Under the pieces are notes generated by a model. That model was given only the letters and a program-made list of their open reading frames with translations. It was not told the DNA's origin and ran no database searches. Shown here piece after piece: positions 12,001 through 23,694 of a stretch of DNA of 64,000 nucleotides. The first letter of the stretch is position 1. Each line of letters begins with the position of its first letter. The translations under genes and the position numbers were made by a program. Origin of the DNA: Nematostella vectensis (taxonomy: Eukaryota; Cnidaria; Anthozoa; Actiniaria; Edwardsiidae); assembly GCF_932526225.1 (NCBI RefSeq), contig NC_064047.1, positions 13,774,460-13,838,459 of the forward strand. The letters run 5' to 3'.

Positions 12001-13229
12001 CTACGACATGTCTTAGCCCTGAATAAACACTACGACTTTTTCAGTCGAGCATCGTAGCCGAGTCGTAGGTTGATTTACACGACCCGAGTTGTAGATGTGT
12101 TGCGGGCAAGTCGCATACGGCTAAATCGTGCTGTTTAGATCAGCCTTAATAAATCAAGTATAGATTGCCAATTAGACATGCGAAATACAAGTCTTTGGGA
12201 AAAAAGTAGGTTAAACATAATCATTTCGAATTCCTCGAATGTTTCGTAAATCGAATCGAAAGCGGAAGTGAAACTCATTTCACGTCACCTCTTCAGCTTT
12301 AACACGCCGAAGACAAGTAAATAGATCCACTTTTAGACGCCTTACAAATAAAGGAACAGCTAATAGCTAATATAGGGTGGAAAACGCGATATAAATACCT
12401 GTTTCTTGTCGAAATCTTCTCAGACGAATCTCAACTTACGATGGAAGGGTCTGATCAACCCTTCGGGAAAGACGCAAAGGAATCTAGACCCTAGTCCCCC
12501 ACGCAGTCACTCAGACCGCCCCCTGTCACGCAAGGCGAGCTCAGCAGTCACATGCGGAACCAAACAAAACAGAAGCAAACAGCGATGACTTTGATCGCGA
12601 AGAATTCTGCACCTCAGATAAGGCTCAATATTTTCTAGTCTTCCTAGACTTGAATATTTAGCTCAGTTGCCATTGGACCAGAGTGAAGTTAGTTCCTTAT
12701 TCGCAGTTCCTTTTTCGTCTGTTTCCTTATTCGCTCAGTTCCTTATTCAAATCTGGGGGGGGGGGGGGGTACTTACATGATACCTTTTAATTCGAGTTGA
12801 AACAGTATTTAAGCATAACAGTTTATTCAGAACAAGTCCAACAGCATTTTCGTCGGGTAAATTTGGATGCTTTAACGTGCTCGCTGCTAAGCGGAGCTGT
12901 GAACATGAGACTCTATCTGTTACAAAAGGTCAAATTACGCAATGCGTGCAATCGCTTTCACGAATGAATCTAGCAAAAGAGAGGAAATCTACCTCTCATC
13001 TAATAAATGTATTTGTATCTTGGGCTTTCTTTCCAAACGCATTAATATATTTAGAGGAGAAATATTCACGCTTTACTTGACTACGTACGCGTGTAGAAGG
13101 AATTTGACCTTGCTAACAAAACCACAATTTGACAGATAGTGCTTGTCAATAAACACCTTGGCTACTAGATAAGGCTCTGACAAAACAAATAGATTAGTGC
13201 AGTGACACTAATAGGGAACTGTTCCTTAT
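12001..13229. other. Spacer, no gene recognised
   Basis: Contains a partial third copy of the 11.9-kb arm (12108-12155), a TATAAATA string at about 12391, and a G run near 12756-12768. Small ORFs here have no supporting features. Confidence 0.4.
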
Positions 13230-13872
13230 TCAAGTTAGTTTTCGCGAATAAGGAAATGGAATCTCCCAACGTCCGATTTCGTTTTACGACTTATCCGAAT
13301 AAGGAATAGACTATGAAGAGGATTGTCAGTGTTTGCTCATCATTTCTCAATAAATGAAAATGAAATTTCGTAACGCCCGATTTCGCTTGAACGACTCTTT
13401 CGAAAGAGTTCTCGAAAAAGGAAATGGTATTTCATAACTCCCGATCTCGTTTTAACTACTTATCCGAATAAGGAATAGACTAAAAAGAGGGTTTTTTTTA
13501 TATTTTCTAAACATTTCTCGAATAAGTAAATGGAATCTCCCAACGTCCGATTTCGTTTTACGACTTATCCGAATAAGGAATAGACTAAAAAGAGGGTGCT
13601 TTAGTATTTTCTAAACATTTCTTTAATAAGGAAATGGTATTTTATAACGCCTGATTTCTTTTTAAATATTTATTTGAATAAGGAATAGACTAAAAAGAGG
13701 GTCGTTTGTGTTTTCTTTTTCTAAACATTTCTCGAATAAAGAAATGGTATTTCATAACGCCTGATTTCGTTTTAACTACTTATCCGAATAAGGAAAAGAC
13801 TATAAAGAGGATTGTCAGTGTTTGCTCATCATTTCTCAATAAAGGAAAGGAAATTTCATAACGCCCGATTTG
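13230..13872. repeat. Degenerate tandem repeat, about 115-bp unit, six copies
   Basis: Repeating blocks contain CGAATAAGGAAATGG, then AACGCCCGATTTCGTTTTA, then CTTATCCGAATAAGGAATAG and ACTAAAAAGAGGGT. Copies have diverged and vary in length. Confidence 0.8.
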
Positions 13873-14302
13873 GCTTTAAAAATTGATATTTTCGGCATCA
13901 GAACATTTTTAAACGACGAAATATGCCATTTAAACGTTTTTTCGGGATGTTGGCTCGTTTGTATGCCCTTTGTAGCAGACGTACCTTATGCACATAGCTT
14001 GTAGTAGTCTCTTGTATTGGAAGTCGCTTGCGCTAAACACAAAGTCGAATAAGATAAAGAAAACCCTTTTTTGCCTTTTTCGTCAACTCAATTTAATGCT
14101 TTTAGGGCAAAACTATCTACTCTACACTGATTGTCTATCTTTGTGTTTGTTTGGAGACCCAGCATTTTTGTGATGTCTTATTCATACTGGTTGAGAAGTC
14201 TATGATAAAATCTAATTTAACTGAGAAATGTAGGTTTTAGGTTGTTTATTTGATTGTGTATGCTTTTATCATATTGCGGATTCTGCTTGTTATTGCTTAC
14301 AG
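13873..14302. other. Upstream intron or spacer
   Basis: No coding signal recognised apart from the acceptor (TATTGCTTACAG) that opens the exon at 14303. Confidence 0.4.
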
Positions 14303-14344
14303 GGCAGCTAAAGAGAAGCTGAGAGCAAAGGCACTACTAAAAAG
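14303..14344 (+). CDS. Unrecognised gene, penultimate exon
   Basis: A 42-nt exon between the acceptor TTGCTTACAG and the donor AAAAAG/GTAACT. It reads AAKEKLRAKALLK, a basic helical stretch, and leaves phase 2. The exon at 20225 completes the codon and keeps an open frame to a stop. The upstream exons were not found and I do not recognise the protein. The assignment rests on paired splice sites with matching phase. The intron it opens is almost entirely a minisatellite. Confidence 0.5.
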
Positions 14345-14379
14345 GTAACTACAGGGGTCATTTGTGTCACATGTGCTTT

Positions 14380-17300
14380 GTACCCCTTGTATACGCCATG
14401 TGCCCACACCCTAATCTGTGTACCCTGTATACCCCACCCAGTTATGCACCCTTCACGCCCACCCCACGATGTGTACCCTCTATACACCTATTTCAAATGT
14501 GTTGTAACCTGCGGTGGTTCATGGGAAACGCATAGATGACTGAATATTGTATCTGAAAGCCATGTGAGTTTTCATGAGAATGTAAACAAGAATTCTACAT
14601 CTTTTGAAACCTCAATTTTCATTTTATTTAGGCTTCTTTGCACATTTACTTGACACCCAGGAAGCACTGTGGGTTACGATACACAGATTCTCCTAGTTCA
14701 ACCTTATTTGAAATAGGTGTACACCACCCAGCTTTACACCCTTCATAAACCCGACAATATGTACCTTGTAGACATCCACAACTTTGCACCCTTTGCCCAC
14801 ACCCAAATCTGTCTACTTTGTATACATCCCATAGCTTTGCACCCTTGGTACACACCCAAATCTGTGTACCCTGTATACACCCCATAGCTTTACACCCTTG
14901 GTACACACCCAAATCTGTGTACCCTGTATACATCCCATAGCTTTGCACCCTTGGTACACACCCAAATCTGTCTACCCTGTATACACCCCATAGCTTTGCA
15001 CCCTTGGTACACACCCAAATCTGTCTACCCTGTATACACCACATAGCTTTGCACCCTTGGTACACACCCAAATCTGTCTACCCTGTATACACCCCATAGC
15101 TTTGCACCCTTGGTACACACCCAAATCTGTCTACGCTGTATACACCCCATAGCTTTGCACCCTCAGTACACACCCAAATCTGTCTACTCTGTATACACCC
15201 CATAGCTTTGCATCCTTGGTACACACCCAAATCTGTGTACCCAGTATACACCCCATAGCTTTGCACCCTTGGTACACACCCAAATCTGTCTACACAGTAT
15301 ACACCCCATAGCTTTGCACCCTTGGTACACACCCAAATCTGTGTACCCAGTATACACCCCATAGCTTTGCACCCTTGGTACACACCCAAATCTGTGTACC
15401 CAGTATACACCCCATAGCTTTGCACCCTTGGTACACACCCAAATCTGTCGACCCAGTATATACCCCATAGCTGTGCACCCTTGGTACACACCCAAATCTG
15501 TCTACTCTGTATACACCCCATAGCTTTGCACCCTCGGTACACACCCAAATCTGTCTACTCTGTATACACCCCATAGCTTTGCACCATTGGTACACACCCA
15601 AATCTGTCTACGCTGTATACACCCCATAGCTTTGCACCCTTGGTACACACCCAAATCTGTCTACCCTGTATACACCCCATAGCTTTGCACCCTTGGTACA
15701 CACCCAAATCTGTGTACCCTGTATACACCCAATAGCTTTGCACCCTTGGTACACACCCAAATCTATCTACCCTGTATACACCCCATAGCTTTGCATCCTT
15801 GGTACACACCCAAATCTGTCTACCCTGTATACACCCCATAGCTTTGCACCCTTGGTACACACCCAAATCTGTCTACCCTGTATACACCACATAGCTTTGC
15901 ACCCTTGGTACACATCCAAATCTGTCTACCCTGTATACACCCCATAGCTTTGCACCCTCGGTACACACCCAAATCTGTCTACGCTGTATACACCCCATAG
16001 CTTTGCACCCTCGGTACACACCCAAATCTGTCTACTCTGTATACACCCCATAGCTTTGCATCCTTGGTACACACCCAAATCTGTGTACCCAGTATACACC
16101 CCATAGCTTTGCACCCTTGGTACACACCCAAATCTGTCTACACAGTATACACCCCATAGCTTTGCACCCTTGGTACACACCCAAATCTGTGTACCCAGTA
16201 TACACCCCATAGCTTTGCACCCTTGGTACACACCCAAATCTGTGTACCCAGTATACACCCCATAGCTTTGCACCCTTGGTACACACCCAAATCTGTCGAC
16301 CCAGTATATACCCCATAGCTGTGCACCCTTGGTACACACCCAAATCTGTCGACCCAGTATATACCCCATAGCTGTGCACCCTTGGTACACACCCAAATCT
16401 GTCTACTCTGTATACACCCCATAGCTTTGCACCCTCGGTACACACCCAAATCTGTCTACTCTGTATACACCCCATAGCTTTGCACCATTGGTACACACCC
16501 AAATCTGTCTACGCTGTATACACCCCATAGCTTTGCACCCTTGGTACACACCCAAATCTGTCTACCCTGTATACACCCCATAGTTTTGCACCCTTGGTAC
16601 ACACCCAAATCTGTGTACCCTGTATACACCCAATAGCTTTGCACCCTTGGTACACACCCAAATCTATCTACCCTGTATACACCCCATAGCTTTGCATCCT
16701 TGGTACACACCCAAATCTGTCTACCCTGTATACACCCCATAGCTTTGCACCCTTGGTACACACCCAAATCTGTCTACCCTGTATACACCACATAGCTTTG
16801 CACCCTTGGTACACACCCAAATCTGTCTACCCTGTATACACCCCATAGCTTTGCACCCTTGGTACACACCCAAATCTGTCTACCCTGTATACACCACATA
16901 GCTTTGCACCCTTGGTACACACCCAAATCTGTCTACCCTGTATACACCCCATAGCTTTGCACCCTCGGTACACACCCAAATCTGTCTACGCTGTATACAC
17001 CCCATAGCTTTGCACCCTCGGTACACACCCAAATCTGTCTACTCTGTATACACCCCATAGCTTTGCATCCTTGGTACACACCCAAATCTGTGTACCCAGT
17101 ATACACCCCATAGCTTTGCACCCTTGGTACACACCCAAATCTGTCTACACAGTATACACCCCATAGCTTTGCACCCTTGGTACACACCCAAATCTGTGTA
17201 CCCAGTATACACCCCATAGCTTTGCACCCTTGGTACACACCCAAATCTGTGTACCCAGTATACACCCCATAGCTTTGCACCCTTGGTACACACCCAAATC

Positions 17301-19705
17301 TGTCGACCCAGTATATACCCCATAGCTGTGCACCCTTGGTACACACCCAAATCTGTCTACTCTGTATACACCCCATAGCTTTGCACCCTCGGTACACACC
17401 CAAATCTGTCTACTCTGTATACACCCCATAGCTTTGCACCATTGGTACACACCCAAATCTGTCTACGCTGTATACACCCCATAGCTTTGCACCCTTGGTA
17501 CACACCCAAATCTGTCTACCCTGTATACACCCCATAGCTTTGCACCCTTGGTACACACCCAAATCTGTGTACCCTGTATACACCCAATAGCTTTGCACCC
17601 TTGGTACACACCCAAATCTATCTACCCTGTATACACCCCATAGCTTTGCATCCTTGGTACACACCCAAATCTGTCTACCCTGTATACACCCCATAGCTTT
17701 GCACCCTTGGTACACACCCAAATCTGTCTACCCTGTATACACCACATAGCTTTGCACCCTTGGTACACATCCAAATCTGTCTACCCTGTATACACCCCAT
17801 AGCTTTGCACCCTCGGTACACACCCAAATCTGTCTACGCTGTATACACCCCATAGCTTTGCACCCTCGGTACACACCCAAATCTGTCTACTCTGTATACA
17901 CCCCATAGCTTTGCATCCTTGGTACACACCCAAATCTGTGTACCCAGTATACACCCCATAGCTTTGCACCCTTGGTACACACCCAAATCTGTCTACACAG
18001 TATACACCCCATAGCTTTGCACCCTTGGTACACACCCAAATCTGTGTACCCAGTATACACCCCATAGCTTTGCACCCTTGGTACACACCCAAATCTGTGT
18101 ACCCAGTATACACCCCATAGCTTTGCACCCTTGGTACACACCCAAATCTGTCGACCCAGTATATACCCCATAGCTGTGCACCCTTGGTACACACCCAAAT
18201 CTGTCTACTCTGTATACACCCCATAGCTTTGCACCCTCGGTACACACCCAAATCTGTCTACTCTGTATACACCCCATAGCTTTGCACCATTGGTACATAC
18301 CCAAATCTGTCTACGCTGTATACACCCCATAGCTTTGCACCCTTGGTACACACCCAAATCTGTCTACCCTGTATACACCCCATAGCTTTGCACCCTTGGT
18401 ACACACCCAAATCTGTGTACCCTGTATACACCCAATAGCTTTGCACCCTTGGTACACACCCAAATCTATCTACCCTGTATACACCCCATAGCTTTGCATC
18501 CTTGGTACACACCCAAATCTGTCTACCCTGTATACACCCCATAGCTTTGCACCCTTGGTACACACCCAAATCTGTCTACCCTGTATACACCACATAGCTT
18601 TGCACCCTTGGTACACACCCAAATCTGTCTACCCTGTATACACCCCATAGCTTTGCACCCTCGGTACACACCCAAATCTGTCTACCCTGTATACACCCCA
18701 TAGCTTTGCACCCTCGGTACACACCCAAATCTGTCTACTCTGTATACACCCCATAGCTTTGCATCCTTGGTACACACCCAAATCTGTCTACCCAGTATAC
18801 ACCCCTTAGCTTTGCACCCTCGGAACACACCGAAATCTGTCTACCCTGTATACACCCCATAGCTTTGCACCCTTGGTACACACCCAAATCTGTCTTTCCT
18901 GTATACACTCCATAGCTTTGCACCCTCGGTACACACCCAAATCTGTCTACCCTGTATACACCCCATAGCTTTGCACCCTCGGTACACACCCAAATCTGTC
19001 TACTCTGTATACACCCCATAGCTTTGCACCATTGGTACACACCCAAATCTGTATACCCTTTATACACCCCATAGCTGTGCACCCTTGGTACACACCCAAA
19101 TCTGTCTACTCTGTATACACCCCATAGCTTTTCACCATTGGTACACACCCAAATCTGTATACCCTTTATACACCCCATAGCTTTGCACCATTGGTACACA
19201 CCCAAATCTGTCTACGCTGTATACACCCCATAGCTTTGCACCCTTGGTACACACCCAAATCTGTCTACCCTGTATACACCCCATAGCTTTGCACCCTTGG
19301 TACACACCCAAATCTGTGTACCCTGTATACACCCAATAGCTTTGCACCCTTGGTACACACCCAAATCTATCTACCCTGTATACACCCCATAGCTTTGCAT
19401 CCTTGGTACACACACAAATCTTTCTACTCTGTATACACCCCATAGCTTTACACCCTTGGTACACACCCAAATCTGTCTACCCTGTATACACCCCATAGCT
19501 TTGCACTCTTGGTACACACCCAAATCTGTCTACTCTGTATACACCCCATAGCTTTGCACCCTTGGTACACACCCAAAGCTGTCTACCCAGTATACACCCC
19601 ATAGCTTTGCACCCTTGGTACACACCCAAAGCTGTCTACCCTGTATACACCCCATAGCTTTGCACTCTTGGTACACACCCAAATCTGTGTACCCCATATA
19701 TACCC
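14380..19705. repeat. 53-bp minisatellite, about 95 copies, with higher-order structure
   Basis: The unit is ACACCCAAATCTGTCTACCC then TGTATACACCCCATAGCTTT then GCACCCTTGGTAC. Degenerate copies at 14380-14900 grade into a homogeneous core. Blocks of 16-18 units recur (equivalent variants begin near 15555, 16456, 17410 and 18258), giving a higher-order period of about 848-954 bp. The array fills the intron between exons 14303-14344 and 20225-20297. Overlapping 103- and 156-codon minus-strand ORFs are by-products of a 53-bp period with no regular stop. Confidence 0.97.
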
Positions 19706-20224
19706 CTACACTGCACACCTGCTTTAGACCCGATCTTGTGCATATGTTTGTCAGTGTAATGTTTCTGTGATAAATTATCATTGCCTACATTGTTTGAGGG
19801 TTACTTATTGATGAAGACATGATGCTCTGAGAAACAAACACAAACACAAGCACTATTTTCACCTGTGAAAAGATGATTCTACAATCTAGGTCAAACTAAG
19901 TGGAACACCTCTCCCCTCTTGAATATTGGAGCATATGTACTTGATCATCTGACTGCAAGGGCATTTAAAGCTAAAGAAACACTTTCAACCAGTATTAGAT
20001 GGGGGAGAAGGAGGAAATGTGTTACTCAGCCAAGTGTTCCATTTTTTTGTGGATTGCAGGATACGTTTTGATTGAGGATATTAATACGAGACACCTCCGT
20101 ACGTACATTCTCTATTAGAAATTCTACTAAAACTTTAGTATTCCGCAAAAAAGGGACAGATTTAGGTATTTATGCTTGCTTTTGGGGTCCTGTTGTATTT
20201 ATAAACCTTTTGACTCCTTTGCAG
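19706..20224. other. Intron remainder
   Basis: Non-repetitive intron sequence leading to the acceptor GACTCCTTTGCAG at 20224. No other feature recognised. Confidence 0.5.
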
Positions 20225-20297
20225 CAATAACTACCCAACCCGCGGCCCAACGACAGTAAAAATGCTCTTGGCAGAGAGAGAAGTTAGCACAGACTGA
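20225..20297 (+). CDS. Unrecognised gene, terminal exon
   Basis: The exon follows a good polypyrimidine acceptor. The first base completes a Ser codon from the 14303 exon, then the frame reads NNYPTRGPTTVKMLLAEREV and ends STD with a TGA stop at 20295-20297. The product is unknown. A short, conserved-looking C-terminus with matching phase across a 5.9-kb intron is the only evidence. Confidence 0.5.
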
Positions 20298-20464
20298 GAA
20301 AGGGGATTTATTTTAATATCTTTTAACATAGTTACGATAAAGTTGTGGTAATTTCAACGAAGGATTCCAAATCTAAGATCTGGTGCATCAGAAAAATGCA
20401 AGAATAAAGAGTAATAACACGAACGGGAAGGGAAGAGCAAAAACCGATTTGAGGAACACACGGC

Positions 20465-20895
20465 GTCGGAAGGGGTAGGGTGCGGGAGTGAAGAGCAAGG
20501 AGCGATAAGACGAACCTACAAAGTCGGGGGGGATAGGGTGCGGGAGGGAAAAGCAAGGAGCGATAAGACGAACCCACAGCGTCAGAGGGAGTAGGGTGCG
20601 GGAGGGAAGAGCAAGGAGCGATTAGACGAACCCACGGCGTCGGAGGGGGTAGGGTGCGGGAGGGAAGAGCAAGGAGCGATTAGACGAACCCACGGCGTCG
20701 GAGGGGATAGGGTGCGGGAGGGAAGAGCAAGGAGCGATAAGACGAACCCACGGCGTCGGAGGGGGTAGGGTGCGGGAGGGAAGAGCAAGGAGCGATTAGA
20801 CGAACCCACGGCGTCGGAGGGAATAGGGTGCGGGAGGGAAGATCAAGGAGCGATAAGACAAATCCACGGCGTCGGAGGGGGTAGGGGGCGACAGG
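20465..20895. repeat. 58-bp tandem repeat, about seven copies
   Basis: The unit contains GGTGCGGGAGGGAAGAGCAA then GGAGCGATTAGACGAACCCA and CGGCGTCGGAGGGG. Spacing between GGTGCGG marks is 58 bp (20595, 20653, 20711). It lies just downstream of the 20297 stop, perhaps in the 3' UTR. Confidence 0.9.
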
Positions 20896-21414
20896 AGGAT
20901 ACCCTTGATATCCGGGGAAGTTCTTGACACATGGAATTTGTACTAAACACAGGCTTGCACTGTATGCGTAGGAGGGGGGTTGGGGGGTGGGGGGCAATAT
21001 GTGTGAGGCTCTTTGACAAAATCATCGATTGTACTAAAAGTCCTTTTTCTCTTTTATTAAAAAAATGCCCTAATCTAAATCAGAATTACATCCACACGCA
21101 CACGTGTTCACAGTATTTCATGGTTAATAAATCCATTACTGGACAACACTCACCTACGGCTGAATAATGAGAAAGTTAAAATGTTTATACAGAACTTGGC
21201 GGCTGCTAAAAAGTTAACCCTCACCAACTAACCATAAATACGCGGCCTTATCAATCCATAATCGGGGGGTGGGGGGGGGGGGTGGGGTGAATAGATTCGC
21301 GGATCGCCAGATTCGGCCCGAAATTGTCACGGACTGCGATAAGCTCTTAGTAAAAAAAAACTATGGCTACGTACAATATACATCTGAAAAATCAGAAGTC
21401 AAGTCAGAACCATA
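20896..21414. other. Spacer with G-runs
   Basis: No gene recognised. G-rich strings occur at about 20972-20994 and 21263-21287. Confidence 0.4.
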
Positions 21415-22845
21415 AGACTATTCTATGTTGTGCTTTTTATAGCTGTGACTATAGCTGACTATTCTATGCCGTGATTGTTATAGCTGTGACTATAGCTGAC
21501 TATTCTATGCTGTGCTTGATATAGCTGTGACTATAGCTGACTATTCTATGCCGTTCTTGTTATAGCTGTGACTATAGCTGACTATTCTATGCTGTGTTTG
21601 TTATAGCTATGACTATAGCTGACTATTCTATGCTGTGCTTGATATAGCTGTGACTATAGATGACTATTCTATGCTGTGGTTGATATAGCTGTGACTATAG
21701 CTGACTATTCTATGCTGTGCTTGTTATAGCTGTGACTATAGCTGACTAATCTATGCCGTGCTTGTTATAGCTGTGACTATAGCTGACTATTCTATTTCGT
21801 GCTTGTTATAGCTGTGACTATAGCTGACTATTCTATGCTGTGCTTGTTATAGCTGTGACTATAGCTGACTATTCTATTTCGTGCTTGTTATAGCTGTGAC
21901 TATAGCTGACTATTCTATGCCGTGCTCGTTATAGCTGTGACTATAGCTGACTATTCTATGCCGTGCTTGTTATAGCTGTGACTATAGTTGACAATTCTAT
22001 GCCGTGCTTGTTATAGCTGTGACTATAGCTGACTATTCTATTTCGTGCTTGTTATAGCTGTGACTATAGCTGACTATTCTATGCTGTGCTTGATATAGCT
22101 GTGACTATAGATGACTATTCTATGCTGTGGTTGATATAGCTGTGACTATAGCTGACTATTCTATGCTGTGCTTGTTATAGCTGTGACTATAGCTGACTAT
22201 TCTATGCTGTGCTTGTTATAGCTATGACTATAGCTGACTATTCTATGCTGTGCTTGATATAGCTGTGACTATAGCTGACTATTCTATGCCGTGCTGGTTA
22301 TAGCTGTGACTATAGCTGACTATTCTATGCTGTGCTCGTTATAGCTGTGACTATAGCTGACTATTCTATGCCGTGCTGGTTATAGCTGTGACTATAGCTG
22401 ACTATTCTACGCCGTGCTTGTTATCGCTGTGACTATAGCTGACTATTCTACGCCGTGCTGGTTATAGCTGTGACTATAGCTGACTATTCTATGCTGTGCT
22501 TGATATAGCTGTGACTATAGCTGACTATTCTATGCTATGCTTGTTATAGCTGTGACTATAGCTGACTATTCTATGCCGTGCTGGTTATAGCTGTGACTAA
22601 AGCTGACTATTCTATGCTGTGCTTGTTATAGCTGTGACTATAGCTGACTATTCTATGCTGTGCTTGTTATAGCTGTGACTATAGCTGACTATTCTATGCC
22701 GTGCTGGTTATAGCTGTGACTATAGCTGACTATTCTATGCTGTGCTTGTTATAGCTGTGACTATAGCTGACTATTCTATGCCGTGCTTGTTATAGCTGTG
22801 ACTATGGCTGACTATTCTATGCTGTGTTGGTTATAGCTTTGTTCA
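21415..22845. repeat. 41-bp minisatellite, plus orientation, about 34 copies
   Basis: The unit reads GCTGACTATTCTATGCTGTG then CTTGTTATAGCTGTGACTATA. The array lies immediately 3' of the stop codon of the VWD/EGF membrane-protein gene (22897), so it may be transcribed as 3' UTR. The same unit is found inverted at 23695-25708. Confidence 0.97.
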
Positions 22846-22896
22846 GTGTGGCGGTTTGAATAGCTGTGTTAAGTGTTCAGTATGCCAGTTTTGTGT

Positions 22897-23297
22897 TCAG
22901 TACTTCCAGTGGAGCAGATCTTGATAATTAGCCGCAGGGCGCTTCTCAAATGTCTGATATGCGTTGCTTTGCGCATGCTCAGAATCTTTTTGTTTGGCAG
23001 CATCATGTGGGGGGCCCGCGACAGGCTTCAGGGACTCGTATGTAGATGATTGGCCCACCTCCTCGTAAGTGTGGTCCGAGTCTGCCGCCCTCGGTGTCAT
23101 TTCAATGGGGTTGTCATAGCAGTGATCCGCATCATCAGCCTTGATACCTTCGGTGGAATGAATACGTTTTCTGTTTTCCATGTATTTGCGCACGCGCCAG
23201 GAGATGAGACCGATGATTATGAGGCCACCCGCGGAGCAAGCAGAGACTATGGTTACTATGGTAACAGTGCCTGAGGCCTGCTTGGCTGGCTTTTTAC
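22897..23297 (-). CDS. Membrane-protein gene, terminal exon: transmembrane helix and cytoplasmic tail
   Basis: The exon follows the acceptor TTTATTCCAG and the first two bases complete a Gly codon from the 26385 exon. A hydrophobic helix (TIVTIVSACSAGGLIIIGL) is followed by a stop-transfer RVRKYMENRKR, giving an extracellular N-terminus and a tail of about 100 residues. The tail has five tyrosine motifs: YDNP, YEEV, YESL, YQTF and YQDL. YEEV and YESL are nine residues apart, close to but shorter than a classical ITAM. The stop is TGA at 22897-22899. These motifs suggest phosphotyrosine signalling or endocytic sorting; this is inference. Confidence 0.85.
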
Positions 23298-23694
23298 CTG
23301 GAATAAAATAAAAAATTGTTTCGATGTTACTTTTACGCAACTATTGTCAAGTGACTGACATAATAATTTCTATTGAGAGCTCAAAGGAATGTCGCGTAAG
23401 CACTTTCCCAACAAAAGGGCATCGAAATTTTACATGGTATCTCATGTCCCATTTACTTCGTTGACACCATTGCCTGAATGGCCAATTACTATTTATGCTA
23501 AGGATTTAAAGCATCTGCTTTACCTCAAAGAACTTCTTTTGTCGCTTTGATCAATATTATCATTTTAAGAACTCCAAGCATCTGCTTACATCAAAGAGAT
23601 CCTTTCATCTTCCTAAATTATATTTTCCAACACCCGTCCTTTTCGCAAAGGGACCGGCTTTCACCTTTTCCGGCACAAAGAAAATTACTTTGTA
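23298..23694. other. Intron between linker and transmembrane exons, unique part
   Basis: Unique AT-rich intron sequence between the terminal exon and the inverted minisatellite. No other feature recognised. Confidence 0.5.

Noticed and set aside
14646-19781. Many 103-156-codon overlapping ORFs with a MGVYQGCKA-type repeat
   Set aside because: They are by-products of the 53-bp minisatellite, staggered every 53 or 106 bp, with no start context and no splice support.
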